Assembly (NCBI GenBank): GCA_016840825.1
Contig: JAEORN010000152.1
Location: 1-15,844, forward strand
DNA from: Candidatus Thorarchaeota archaeon
GTDB lineage: Archaea; Asgardarchaeota; Thorarchaeia; Thorarchaeales; Thorarchaeaceae
Reading direction: 5' to 3'
DNA length: 15,844 nt
Of this stretch, positions 7,331 to 15,059 are shown one piece after another. Made by a program: the position numbers and the translations under genes. Within the stretch, counting starts at the first letter, position 1, and every line of letters starts with the position of its first letter. The notes beneath the pieces are model-generated. The model did no database searches, was not told the origin of the DNA, and worked only from the letters and a program-made list of their open reading frames with translations.

Positions 7331-9247
7331 ATGAAGAAGTCAAAGATTATTCTCATTATGCTTCTAATATCAATGATACCTTTTGCAATCACCTTACCTT
7401 TATCAACACCAGTAGAGGCGTGGGGGTTGCAGACTCATATGTTCATTGTGAATGAAGCTGCTGTGAACATTTCTGATAACGGTTGGAGAGAAGCTTTCGA
7501 GTACTACATGCCAGAGCTAATGGCAGGATCTACCACACCTGATCAAGCATGGCAAGATTGGGACAATCATCTCTATTACCCTGAAACAGGGGAACACAAT
7601 GCTCCTGCGGCAGCCGCATTATGGTATGATTATGCCAAGGCGAACTTTACTGCAGGTAATTGGGAGAAGGGCTTTTTTGCAGCAGGAGTAATGAGTCACT
7701 ACTTCGCAGACCCATGCATTCCACTTCACACAGGACCCGGACATCCAGGACACGCAGGATATGAGTCTGATATCAATGCGAATCTCAGTATTATCGAACT
7801 AACTACTCCAACTGAGACTCTGATAACGAATGTTACTCATGAGGTCGTTGCTGCCGCTACTCGTTCGCATGCGTATTATGACCTAATTGTCGCAGCATAT
7901 CCAGATAATGAAACAAGAGCTCTTGACCAAGAGGACATCATGAGCGCGACAGAAGAATGTCTCTCAAGAGCTGTGAATGGTACATTAAGCCTATTCTATT
8001 CATTAACTGACGGAATAGTAGCTCCTGAGATAGTAATTACATACGACTTCGTAGCAATGTTCGATTATGCACACGCAAATGATTATTCAGACCAAGATGC
8101 TTTGAATTCCATAAATCAGACCCTAGTGAGAAACCATTTCGAGATGGTGAATCACGAATCTACTATTACTGCGGCTGCATTGGCTGATGTTGATTTGCTT
8201 ATAATTACCTGTGCCCTAAATGCATATACAAGTGATGAACTAACAGCAATATCAAACTGGGCTGCAAGCGGCAATAAGTCATTGATACTTACTGCTAGAG
8301 GCGACTTCAGCACTTCGGAGGACATAGCACGGCCTAATTCAATCTTGGAAGCAATCGGTTCGGATATTCGATTCAACGACGATAACGTGTATATGCTGGG
8401 TACTTACCAGCCGTGGTATAATGACATATACGAGATTCCGGATCCTTCCGATACAATGGGGCTAACTACCTCTGTGTCAAGCATTACACTCTTTTCACCA
8501 GCTAGTTTGTATTTCCTCGATGAGGGACCAGTATTACCAATCATCTTCGGTGACCCATCTGCTTACCAGACAGACCAAGAGGCACCTGAGCCTATAGTAA
8601 TCTATGATGACACCCAAGATGGATTGAATGGTGAACAGATACCTTTGATGGCAGTCGAAGAAATTGGTGAGCTCAGATTGCTTGTAGCAGGAACCACTTT
8701 CTTCAGCGATTTCGACTATGGCAAGACTGCAATTTTCAGTAATGTGATTCTCCTTGAGAACTTCCTTGACTGGAGTGTTGGAAACAGGTCCGAAGACACG
8801 ATTGAAGACATAGATGAGATAGGTCCAAACATCAGCGATCTCTCTTGGAGTCCAGAAAACCCAAGCGGTGATACTAATGTCACTGTTAGTGCGGAAATCA
8901 CAGATACAAACGGTGTAGACGAAGTTTGGTTGGTATACGATGATGGGTCAGGTGAGGTTGAATTGGAAATGACCGCATCTGGTGCCACCTATAGTGCAGT
9001 GATTCCAGGTGTATCTGAAGGCGATGTAGAATTTACTGTGTATGCAAACGATACAGTCGGTAATATCGCGATAAGGGGAGCATATACAATCACCTGGGAA
9101 GGGGAAACGACTCCAACCACACCTACGACTCCTACTACACCAACATCTATTGATGACACATTTCCACCTCCAATATTGATTGCAGTTGTTGCATTAGCAG
9201 CGGTCATCGTTGTAATTCTAGTAGTTGTGGTCTTAAAGAAACGATAG
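7331..9247 (+). CDS. Surface-anchored zinc-dependent phospholipase C/S1-P1-like hydrolase fused to GATase1-like and Ig-like domains
   Basis: A 638-residue secreted protein. The signal peptide (1-30) ends TPVEA, so cleavage would leave Trp31 as mature N-terminus, as zinc phospholipases C and S1/P1 nucleases require. All expected ligands are present: W31, H36, D71, H80, H123, D127, H133, H141, E145. SHYFADPCIPLH matches the H-x3-D-x5-H pattern exactly and HAGYE gives H-x3-E as in phospholipase C (nucleases have Asp). Trp-to-His spacing (WGLQTH) is nuclease-like. Likely substrate is a phosphodiester; phospholipid or nucleic acid cannot be decided. Residues about 234-484 form a diverged copy of the unit in the upstream gene (MFDYAH, ELTAISNWAASGNKSLIL, SILEAIGSD, LLVAGTTFFSD). 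Residues about 497-591 look Ig-like (WSPENPSGDTNVTVSAEI ... FTVYANDTVGN). A TPTTPTTPTTPT stalk (592-614), a C-terminal helix (615-635) and KKR follow. Confidence 0.88.
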   Translation: MKKSKIILIMLLISMIPFAITLPLSTPVEAWGLQTHMFIVNEAAVNISDNGWREAFEYYMPELMAGSTTPDQAWQDWDNHLYYPETGEHNAPAAAALWYDYAKANFTAGNWEKGFFAAGVMSHYFADPCIPLHTGPGHPGHAGYESDINANLSIIELTTPTETLITNVTHEVVAAATRSHAYYDLIVAAYPDNETRALDQEDIMSATEECLSRAVNGTLSLFYSLTDGIVAPEIVITYDFVAMFDYAHANDYSDQDALNSINQTLVRNHFEMVNHESTITAAALADVDLLIITCALNAYTSDELTAISNWAASGNKSLILTARGDFSTSEDIARPNSILEAIGSDIRFNDDNVYMLGTYQPWYNDIYEIPDPSDTMGLTTSVSSITLFSPASLYFLDEGPVLPIIFGDPSAYQTDQEAPEPIVIYDDTQDGLNGEQIPLMAVEEIGELRLLVAGTTFFSDFDYGKTAIFSNVILLENFLDWSVGNRSEDTIEDIDEIGPNISDLSWSPENPSGDTNVTVSAEITDTNGVDEVWLVYDDGSGEVELEMTASGATYSAVIPGVSEGDVEFTVYANDTVGNIAIRGAYTITWEGETTPTTPTTPTTPTSIDDTFPPPILIAVVALAAVIVVILVVVVLKKR

Positions 9248-9253
9248 ACAAAA

Positions 9254-9281
9254 GGGAAGCATCTGCTTCCCCTCCTTTTTT
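9254..9281 (+). terminator. Hairpin plus T-run terminator after the zinc hydrolase gene
   Basis: GGGAAGC (9254-9260) and GCTTCCC (9265-9271) form a perfect stem with a four-base loop. CTCC and six T (9276-9281) follow. It starts seven bases after the stop codon. Confidence 0.75.
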
Positions 9282-9350
9282 CCATTAACAATAGTGTCGA
9301 ATTATTGAAACCAGTTTGCTTTTTTCGTATTTTATCCGTTGCGCGAATGT

Positions 9351-9366
9351 TCATATAAGAATTATA
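9351..9366 (+). promoter_or_regulatory. TATA-like promoter of the 205-residue unknown gene
   Basis: The TCATATAAGAATTATA stretch lies about 50-60 nt before the ATG at 9413 and predicts an RNA start near 9383 with a short leader carrying GAGGTG. Confidence 0.4.
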
Positions 9367-9412
9367 CTAATATTATTAGACGTCGGAACGACGGGGTGCA
9401 GAGGTGCCTGGG

Positions 9413-10021
9413 ATGCTGTTCTCAAACGAGAGCGAGAGAGTAATAGAACAAGATATCATTAGAGCTTTTGGATCCTCAATTATTGAATTCGAGGCCGTTC
9501 TGTATCAAAAGTTTCTCATTATATCAGCATCGCATTCTCTTGTTTCAGAAAAGATGTTTAGAAAAATGCTGAATGATATGCATGCAAAGGGATACATCAG
9601 TCCTACAGAATTTAACAACAAACGATGCTGGAGTAGACAGGTAGTGTTAGAGGACCTTGAATCTGGAGAGATCACACCTGATGAGTTCGAGGAAGTATTC
9701 CAAGAGAGAAAAGTGATTGCGACCTCAGGTGGGTCTAGTCCCATGACGAAGGGACTCGTAAGTGATTCCTCAACAGTAGCAGAAGAGATTCGAAGGGCAC
9801 TAATTTCCAAATTATTTGATGGAAAGCAAACTCCAAATGCCAAACAAGATATTCAGCAGCATGCGATGTACATGAGAAAGGCACTTTCAAATTCATCCGA
9901 AGAATTCCTTGAGTATATACGACGAAATGTTCCGTTGGTATTGGAAGATATGGAACAGATCCTGAGAGAGAAGGGGGAGAATGTTGTCCTTCTTGGTCTT
10001 CGGATAGTAGGAACGAGCTAG
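9413..10021 (+). CDS. Conserved-looking hypothetical protein, possible N-terminal winged helix
   Basis: I do not recognise this family. The product (202 residues from this ATG, 205 from the GTG at 9404) is soluble, with no signal peptide or membrane helix. Residues about 10-80 could form a winged helix: a helical start, then a helix pair ending SEKMFRKMLNDMHAKGYISP, and a basic turn with NNKRCW. That would suit a DNA- or protein-binding adaptor, but the match is by eye only. An acidic stretch (LEDLESGEITPDEFEEVF) leads to a Ser/Gly-rich linker, and the last 85 residues are predicted helical. I prefer the ATG at 9413 because GAGGTG (9401-9406), a strong Shine-Dalgarno match, sits six bases before it; the GTG at 9404 overlaps that site. 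It is transcribed alone and converges on the isoprenyl synthase gene. Confidence 0.75.
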   Translation: MLFSNESERVIEQDIIRAFGSSIIEFEAVLYQKFLIISASHSLVSEKMFRKMLNDMHAKGYISPTEFNNKRCWSRQVVLEDLESGEITPDEFEEVFQERKVIATSGGSSPMTKGLVSDSSTVAEEIRRALISKLFDGKQTPNAKQDIQQHAMYMRKALSNSSEEFLEYIRRNVPLVLEDMEQILREKGENVVLLGLRIVGTS

Positions 10022-10036
10022 ATCTGAGTAATCTAG
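10018..10036. terminator. Short inverted repeat spanning both convergent stop codons
   Basis: CTAGAT (10018-10023) and ATCTAG (10031-10036) are perfect complements around a 7-nt loop. They contain the TAG stop of the plus gene (10019-10021) and the TAG stop of the minus gene (10033-10035). There is no flanking T-run, so a terminator role is weakly supported. Confidence 0.3.
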
Positions 10037-11112
10037 TAGTCCCGTTTCACTAGGAATTCAGACAGATCGAGTAGGAACTTCTTGTACTTCGGTGTGAATC
10101 CAGGATTGGCCTTCTCTAGTGCAGCCTGTCCTTTCGCGAGCAAGTCATTCATTATCTTTCGAGTTTCATCAAGCGCACCTGATTCGATGAAGACATTTCG
10201 AACGGTATCAACCTCATCAGCGGTCATATCATGCTTACCTAGCAAACTGTCCAAGATTTCCTTCTGTTTCGAATTGGCTAGTTTATATGCGTTAAGTGCA
10301 ATCATAGTCTTTTTGCCTTCACGAATGTCGCCATCAGTGGACTTACCTGTAACAGCCTCATCACCGAATGAACCAAGGACATCATCCTGTATCTGAAATG
10401 CCTGTCCCACTTTCACACCATATTCACTGAGAGCTGATAGCTGTGTTTCATTAGCAGAAGCGAGTATTGCACCCATTACAAGAGACTTGTCGAAAAGAAC
10501 AGCAGTCTTGAGAGCAACCATTTCCAGATATATCTCAATAGTGATATCATCCCTATCAATCATGGTCATTTCGAGCATAACACCATCAGCAAGAGATTGG
10601 AAGGCTTCCTGATAGTGCTTTAGGCAGGCACCAGCTAGGTCCATTGATAATTCTGAATCGTGAATGGCTTGGGCACCCATGTTAAGAAGAAGATCACCAC
10701 CGATGATAGCCATTGTACTTCCCAAATCTTGAGCCTTCTCCAAACTCTTTGTCCGGTTATAGAACAAATCACGATAGGTAACGTGGAAGGTTTTACCACC
10801 CCGGCGTGTTTCATCGTGGTCAATTAGATCATCGTGAAGTAACGAACCATTATGGAGGATTTCTATCGAATTAGCTGCACGATATAGATGCTTGAGATCA
10901 ATAGTATCTTTGATGGATTTATACCCAATCGCCACCAGTACAGGTCTGAGTCGCTTTCCTCCTCGCATTAGGTATTCTTTCATATTACCATAGAATTGAA
11001 TATGCCAGTTCCCATATCGAGAGACCTGGTTAATTTTGTATTCTAGATACTCGGATAATGCCTTGTTCACATTATCAAGTTCTTCATTCCAAATCTCCTC
11101 AAAGTTGGACAT
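10033..11112 (-). CDS. Isoprenyl (geranylgeranyl- or longer) diphosphate synthase, trans-type
   Basis: Condenses isopentenyl diphosphate onto allylic diphosphates to make the chains of archaeal membrane lipids or quinones; cytosolic. Numbered from the first ATG (11115): GGKRLRP at 52-58 binds diphosphate; the first Asp-rich motif DDLID at 95-99 is followed by HDETRRG; the second is QDDVLGSFGDE from about 243, with the DDxxG form common in archaeal enzymes; GDIREGKKT follows. The residue five before the first Asp motif is Gly90, where archaeal C20 synthases I recall carry Tyr or Phe, which may allow a longer product. An insertion of about 15-20 residues separates TFHVTY from MAIIGGDLLL. Two ATGs occur in tandem; GTGGAGA is 1 nt from the first and 4 nt from the second, so I start at the second. 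The gene is 104 nt or more downstream of phzF and may have its own promoter. Confidence 0.92.
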   Translation of the reverse strand: MSNFEEIWNEELDNVNKALSEYLEYKINQVSRYGNWHIQFYGNMKEYLMRGGKRLRPVLVAIGYKSIKDTIDLKHLYRAANSIEILHNGSLLHDDLIDHDETRRGGKTFHVTYRDLFYNRTKSLEKAQDLGSTMAIIGGDLLLNMGAQAIHDSELSMDLAGACLKHYQEAFQSLADGVMLEMTMIDRDDITIEIYLEMVALKTAVLFDKSLVMGAILASANETQLSALSEYGVKVGQAFQIQDDVLGSFGDEAVTGKSTDGDIREGKKTMIALNAYKLANSKQKEILDSLLGKHDMTADEVDTVRNVFIESGALDETRKIMNDLLAKGQAALEKANPGFTPKYKKFLLDLSEFLVKRDY

Positions 11113-11218
11113 CATTCTCCACTCTCAATGTCGGATGGCGGCATCTGCCTTTTTAGGGTTTCTAAATTTGTCGAAAAGGTGTTCACAAATAAACGAAATC
11201 ACAACGTGTATCAGTTGT

Positions 11219-12133
11219 TTACACGAATATTCGCCCACGAGCCACTGTTACTGCTGTCCCACTCACCTTTACCTGTTTGATTTCATTCCTTCCGCCTGTA
11301 ACTTCGACGATGACCTTTCCTGGACGGTCCATAAAATGCCCTTGTTCAATGACAATAGTCGATACTGTGTTTGAGGACGATATGATACCGTAGTGTATTA
11401 GATAGGAACCCAATCCTCCTGCCGCAGATCCAGTGACTGGATCCTCTTCAACACCTAATGCAGGTGCGAAATGCCTTGCATGTGCGTCAGAAGTAACATC
11501 AAGTGCATCCTTAGTGAAGACCTCGATTGCTAGGTAGTCTGCCTCTGCGCTTAGCTTATGAATCAAACTCCAATCAGGTTTTACCCGCTTAAGAGCATCC
11601 AAGCTTGTGACAGGGACCATCAGATTGGGTATTCCTGTGCTTACAGTTTGGATTGGATACAGCGACATGATATCTGCAAGGGTTAGTCCAAGAGCTTCTG
11701 CATATTCCTTTGAATCATATGTAGCCAGAAACTGAGGCCGTTCATGAGTGATTTGAATCTCAGGAACGCCAGTCTGTTCGTTCTTCACTATCTCAACTTG
11801 TAAAATTCCGGATTTTGTTTCAAGAGTTACCATCTTGACATCTTCAACTACTTCAATAAGACCTACCTCTACTAAAGCATGGAATGCCGCAACAGTTGCG
11901 TGTCCAGAGAAGGCAAACTCTCCTTTTGGACTCATATATCTTAAATGGAAATCGGCAGAGTATGAACCAGAAACGAATACAATTTCTCTTACGTTGAACT
12001 CCTTTGAGATCTTGAGGATTTGCTCTTCACTCAAATTATCTGCTCCGAGAATTATCGTGGCTGGATTTCCACCAAAAGGAACGTCCGTAAATGCATCAAC
12101 TTGTAGGAATCTCAGTTCTTGCTTCAACATCAT
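11219..12133 (-). CDS. PhzF-family isomerase/epimerase-like protein
   Basis: A member of the PhzF fold (two diaminopimelate-epimerase-like halves), here about 304 residues. Family signs: LQVDAFTDVPFGGNPATIIL at the N-terminus; the catalytic Glu in EFNVREIVFV (E59 counted from the ATG at 12160); FSGHATVAAFHAL; and the C-terminal half with FAPALGVEEDPVTGSAAGGLG and RPGKVIVEV. PhzF itself isomerises a phenazine precursor, but no other phenazine gene is nearby and most archaeal members have no known substrate. I start at 12133 because the family begins a few residues before FLQVDAF and because a TATA-like AT stretch (12163-12178) predicts an RNA start downstream of the ATG at 12160. GGTGA overlaps the tandem ATG-ATG-TTG here, so 12130 or even TTG at 12127 are possible. 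Confidence 0.88.
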   Translation of the reverse strand: MMLKQELRFLQVDAFTDVPFGGNPATIILGADNLSEEQILKISKEFNVREIVFVSGSYSADFHLRYMSPKGEFAFSGHATVAAFHALVEVGLIEVVEDVKMVTLETKSGILQVEIVKNEQTGVPEIQITHERPQFLATYDSKEYAEALGLTLADIMSLYPIQTVSTGIPNLMVPVTSLDALKRVKPDWSLIHKLSAEADYLAIEVFTKDALDVTSDAHARHFAPALGVEEDPVTGSAAGGLGSYLIHYGIISSSNTVSTIVIEQGHFMDRPGKVIVEVTGGRNEIKQVKVSGTAVTVARGRIFV

Positions 12134-12162
12134 CACCGTTAGTGATGCATTCCACTGCATTC

Positions 12163-12178
12163 ATTAATTAATAATTGT
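12163..12178 (-). promoter_or_regulatory. AT-rich TATA-like element upstream of the PhzF gene
   Basis: Read on the minus strand, AATTATTAATTAATG lies in the short gap between TldE and PhzF. Its predicted start of transcription (about 12146) falls between the first ATG at 12160 and the ATGs at 12133/12130. Confidence 0.35.
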
Positions 12179-12200
12179 CTATAGGATTCGATTCAAGATT

Positions 12201-13568
12201 TTAGCTCTGCTGACCAACCAATTCAACTCCAGAGATTGCCATTGTTGGCATCACATAGCGACTGTTAACTTCCAAATCGTTTCCAAAGTGAATTTCTTGC
12301 ATAAGTGACTCGTACAGATTTCCTGACAGAAGTGCATACTTTACTTTGCTCGTAAGTTCTCCGTTCTCAATCAAACAAGCATTCCTGATTTCATTTGAGA
12401 AACCACCCGACAGTGGATCAATTTCCGGATAAGCAAAATGCTCTACATATACACCTCGTCTGACATCTGCTATAATCGCTTCTAAGTCACTAGATCCCGG
12501 AGGAATTTCTATTGTAGTGGGATTACAGGAAACAGAAGCCGTGAAAGATCCATGAGCATCCCTATGTTGCCTTCTCATACCATTCCCTGTCGACTCAAGT
12601 TCATGTTGATTTGCATTATAGCTATCAAATAGATAGGAGCGCAATATCCCCTTCTCAATGGTTGTAGTCTTTCTTGTTGGAACACCTTCATCATCGATAA
12701 CGGCACTTAGAAGTCCTTTCTCAGAGAGTCCATTATCAATGACGTTCAGAGACTCATGTGCGATCTTATCCCCTACACGGTCAGTCCAGGGACTCGAGCG
12801 ATTATTCACATTCTCTGCAGATAGTGCATGGCCCAAGATGCTACCCATCATCTCACTGCCCTCACTGGGGGACAGTACAGCAATGATGTCATCCCATTTT
12901 TCCTTGAAGGCTTGAGCCTTGATGACTTCCACAGCCTGAGTACGTAGTTTTTCCCCTTTGCTAGAGAAATCGACATCCTTGAGAGACCTAGACCAGATGC
13001 GTTGTACGCCCTCACCAACGGATCCATTATCTTCCGCTTTTGCAGTGAAGTAACCATAAACAAGTGTAGATTCAGAACCAGTGTCAACTCCCAGAGAATT
13101 GCAGATTTGAAAATTAATAGAACTAGCTCTTAGAACACCGTTGGGTACGCTCACATTGGCATTGGTTGCCGCATATACCAATTCCATACAATAATCAGTC
13201 AAGATCGAACTGTCTACTTCTGCAGTGTACTTGTCTCTGAACTGATCACGATTGCCTGAAGGTTTTTTGGGATCGGGGAGAGAAAGGAATTTCTCGTCAG
13301 GATTGCTAATCTCAGCCATCTTCTTTGCACGTGTAATAACATCATCAATCCCTTCAGATAGTAATGTAGAGCTCGTGAAGCCAATTTTCTTGTCAATAAT
13401 GAATTTCAAGCCTACTCCTATCTCAGTCTTAGTATCAGCAATCTTGGGAATATTATCATCAATGTAAATGCTCGAGGTCTTTGCAAGTATCGAATAGACC
13501 TCTGCTTGTGAGGCTCCAACTTTCTCGGAGGAAGATACCATCCCTTCAGCGATATCTTGTATATTCAT
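12201..13568 (-). CDS. tldE: TldE/PmbA-like subunit of the TldD-TldE metalloprotease
   Basis: Non-catalytic partner of TldD; together they form a heterodimeric zinc protease that degrades unfolded or cyclised small peptides in bacteria and archaea. The protein, 455 residues from this start, has the family layout: an N-terminal cage region (SSEKVGASQAEVYSIL), a central part with GVPTRKTTTIEKGILRSYLFDSY, and a C-terminal GGFSNEIRNACLIENGELTSKVKYALLSGNLYE region. It lacks an HExxxH motif, as expected for TldE. The ATG at 13568 is preferred: GGAGGTG, inside the last codons of tldD, is 6 nt upstream, and the ATG follows the tldD stop by one base. TTG at 13586 would add six residues and overlap tldD. 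The tight spacing implies translational coupling and equal dosage. Confidence 0.93.
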   Translation of the reverse strand: MNIQDIAEGMVSSSEKVGASQAEVYSILAKTSSIYIDDNIPKIADTKTEIGVGLKFIIDKKIGFTSSTLLSEGIDDVITRAKKMAEISNPDEKFLSLPDPKKPSGNRDQFRDKYTAEVDSSILTDYCMELVYAATNANVSVPNGVLRASSINFQICNSLGVDTGSESTLVYGYFTAKAEDNGSVGEGVQRIWSRSLKDVDFSSKGEKLRTQAVEVIKAQAFKEKWDDIIAVLSPSEGSEMMGSILGHALSAENVNNRSSPWTDRVGDKIAHESLNVIDNGLSEKGLLSAVIDDEGVPTRKTTTIEKGILRSYLFDSYNANQHELESTGNGMRRQHRDAHGSFTASVSCNPTTIEIPPGSSDLEAIIADVRRGVYVEHFAYPEIDPLSGGFSNEIRNACLIENGELTSKVKYALLSGNLYESLMQEIHFGNDLEVNSRYVMPTMAISGVELVGQQS

Positions 13569-13569
13569 C

Positions 13570-14958
13570 CTAAGCACCTCCAACAATCAGCTTCAGTCGC
13601 ATATGCGGCCCACCTGAAGTAACTGGAATAAAGTCTTCCTCACCTTTCCCACAGTTACCCCCAGAGAAATCGAGCTTGTCACCAACTGCATCGACAGTCT
13701 GAAGAATTTCAAGTACCTTTCCAGTTATAGATACGCTACGAACCAACTGAGATAGTTCGCCATTCTTGATTACATAACCTTTGAGGCTTGTTCCTTGAAC
13801 ACCACCGCCCACAACATCTTCCATTCCTGAAATTGTCTTGATAATATAGATACCATCCTTGGTATCCTCTATGACCTCTTCATTTGACCAATCACCTGTA
13901 TCAAAGAAAGTGTTTGTCATCCTAGCAAATATTCTGCGATTATAGTCTTGTGCACGTCCATTACCAGTGGGTTTGACTCCCATCAATGCTGCAGTTTCCA
14001 GAGTATGCAAATAACCTTTGAAAATGCCTTTCTCAATGATAGTGGTTCTTGCAGAGGGAGTGCCTTCAGAATCAAATGGAAAACTCCCACGAAGTCCCTT
14101 GATACTCCCATCATCAATCATTGACACATACTCAGTACCAACCTCTTTCCCTACAAAGCCAGTCAAGAATGATCTTTTTTTCACAACTTCATCAGCTTCA
14201 CTTGCATGACCACATACCTCGTGTGCAATGAGACCAGCGATATCACCATCAACAACGGCAGTGAGTTCTCCTGAGGGAGGCTTCTCCGCAGACAAGAGAG
14301 CGATGGCTCCCTTCCCATACTCTGAAGAGAATTCATTTGGTTCTATTCCCCGGATTAGTTCAAAGCCTGCTTGTCCGCTCTTGACTCCATAATCAAATTG
14401 GGTTCTTGTTTCGCTTCTGGCTACGGGATTGACAAAGAGCATCGTTCGAATCTCATTCCATTCCAATCGAGAGCCTATCGAATTAACAAGGCGATATAGA
14501 ACTTTTACGTCAGAATATCCGCTGTTGGTGTTGACTATTCGCTCATCTACTTTCTGTGCAGCATCTACTTCCATGAGGATGCTAAGTTTCTCATCTTCAG
14601 ATACATTAGCAGGATCTTCCTTCACGGATTGCCAGACAGTTTTCTCAAATGCATCAATATTCGAAAGGTCAATCTTTTTTCTTGAATAGCGAGCACTTTT
14701 TTTCGCCATCTTTGCTGCTTGAGAGAGTAGATTGGATAGCGATTCCTTCGATATGGACTCAGTGGTGGATGCTTGACCCCAGCATTCTCCTACAAGAACA
14801 CGGGCCACAGTCCCGGCTTTTGTTGATTTTTGCATCTTCCTGAGGATACCATTCACAACAGTAATCGATGATGCTGAAAGGTCCTGATGACGGATATCTG
14901 CAAATGAAACGTCCGAGTCCTCAATGCGTTCAATGGCATGAATCATTGTATCTAGCAT
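13570..14958 (-). CDS. tldD: TldD catalytic subunit, zinc metalloprotease
   Basis: Catalytic half of TldD-TldE. Numbered from the TTG at 14991, the zinc-site HEVCGH lies at 257-262 (first His, catalytic Glu, second His) in LIAHEVCGHASEADEV, and the third ligand is probably Cys447 in SGGNCGKGEE near the C-terminus, as in E. coli TldD. Other family marks: SARTTIIEKGIFKGYLHT, GNGRAQDYNRRIFARMTN and GVQGTSLKGYVIKNGELSQLV. The frame extends to TTG at 14991, but family alignment by eye places the first helix at MLDTMIHAIERIEDSDVSFADIR, so I use the ATG at 14958. Neither start has a clear Shine-Dalgarno site, and a TATA-like CTTATCTTT near 15000 would suit a short leader. Next to tldE by one base. 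Peptide substrate unknown; no RiPP precursor was seen nearby. Confidence 0.93.
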   Translation of the reverse strand: MLDTMIHAIERIEDSDVSFADIRHQDLSASSITVVNGILRKMQKSTKAGTVARVLVGECWGQASTTESISKESLSNLLSQAAKMAKKSARYSRKKIDLSNIDAFEKTVWQSVKEDPANVSEDEKLSILMEVDAAQKVDERIVNTNSGYSDVKVLYRLVNSIGSRLEWNEIRTMLFVNPVARSETRTQFDYGVKSGQAGFELIRGIEPNEFSSEYGKGAIALLSAEKPPSGELTAVVDGDIAGLIAHEVCGHASEADEVVKKRSFLTGFVGKEVGTEYVSMIDDGSIKGLRGSFPFDSEGTPSARTTIIEKGIFKGYLHTLETAALMGVKPTGNGRAQDYNRRIFARMTNTFFDTGDWSNEEVIEDTKDGIYIIKTISGMEDVVGGGVQGTSLKGYVIKNGELSQLVRSVSITGKVLEILQTVDAVGDKLDFSGGNCGKGEEDFIPVTSGGPHMRLKLIVGGA

Positions 14959-15059
14959 ATGGGTACACAGTTGATGGGGGTTTTGTCTCAAAGATAAGGC
15001 TTGTTACTCACGTAGCAAGAAACAGAATTGGTATTTAGAGAGTTAGAGGGACATTTATG

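Noticed and set aside
8989..9354. 121-residue minus-strand ORF
   Set aside because: Antisense to the stalk and anchor of the zinc hydrolase; its Val/Gly and Thr repeats mirror the stalk codons, and it has no ribosome-binding site.
9505..9843. 112-residue minus-strand ORF
   Set aside because: Fully inside the plus-strand unknown gene, with no promoter or family signal.
11036..11374. 112-residue plus-strand ORF across the synthase-PhzF gap
   Set aside because: Low-complexity Cys/Ser/His composition, overlaps two well-supported genes on the other strand.
11219..12160. Phenazine biosynthesis cluster from the PhzF homolog
   Set aside because: No other phenazine gene is present, and PhzF-family proteins are common without that pathway.
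12201..14991. RiPP or microcin maturation locus suggested by TldD/TldE
   Set aside because: No precursor peptide, cyclodehydratase, radical SAM enzyme or exporter is nearby; TldD/E is widespread as a housekeeping pair.
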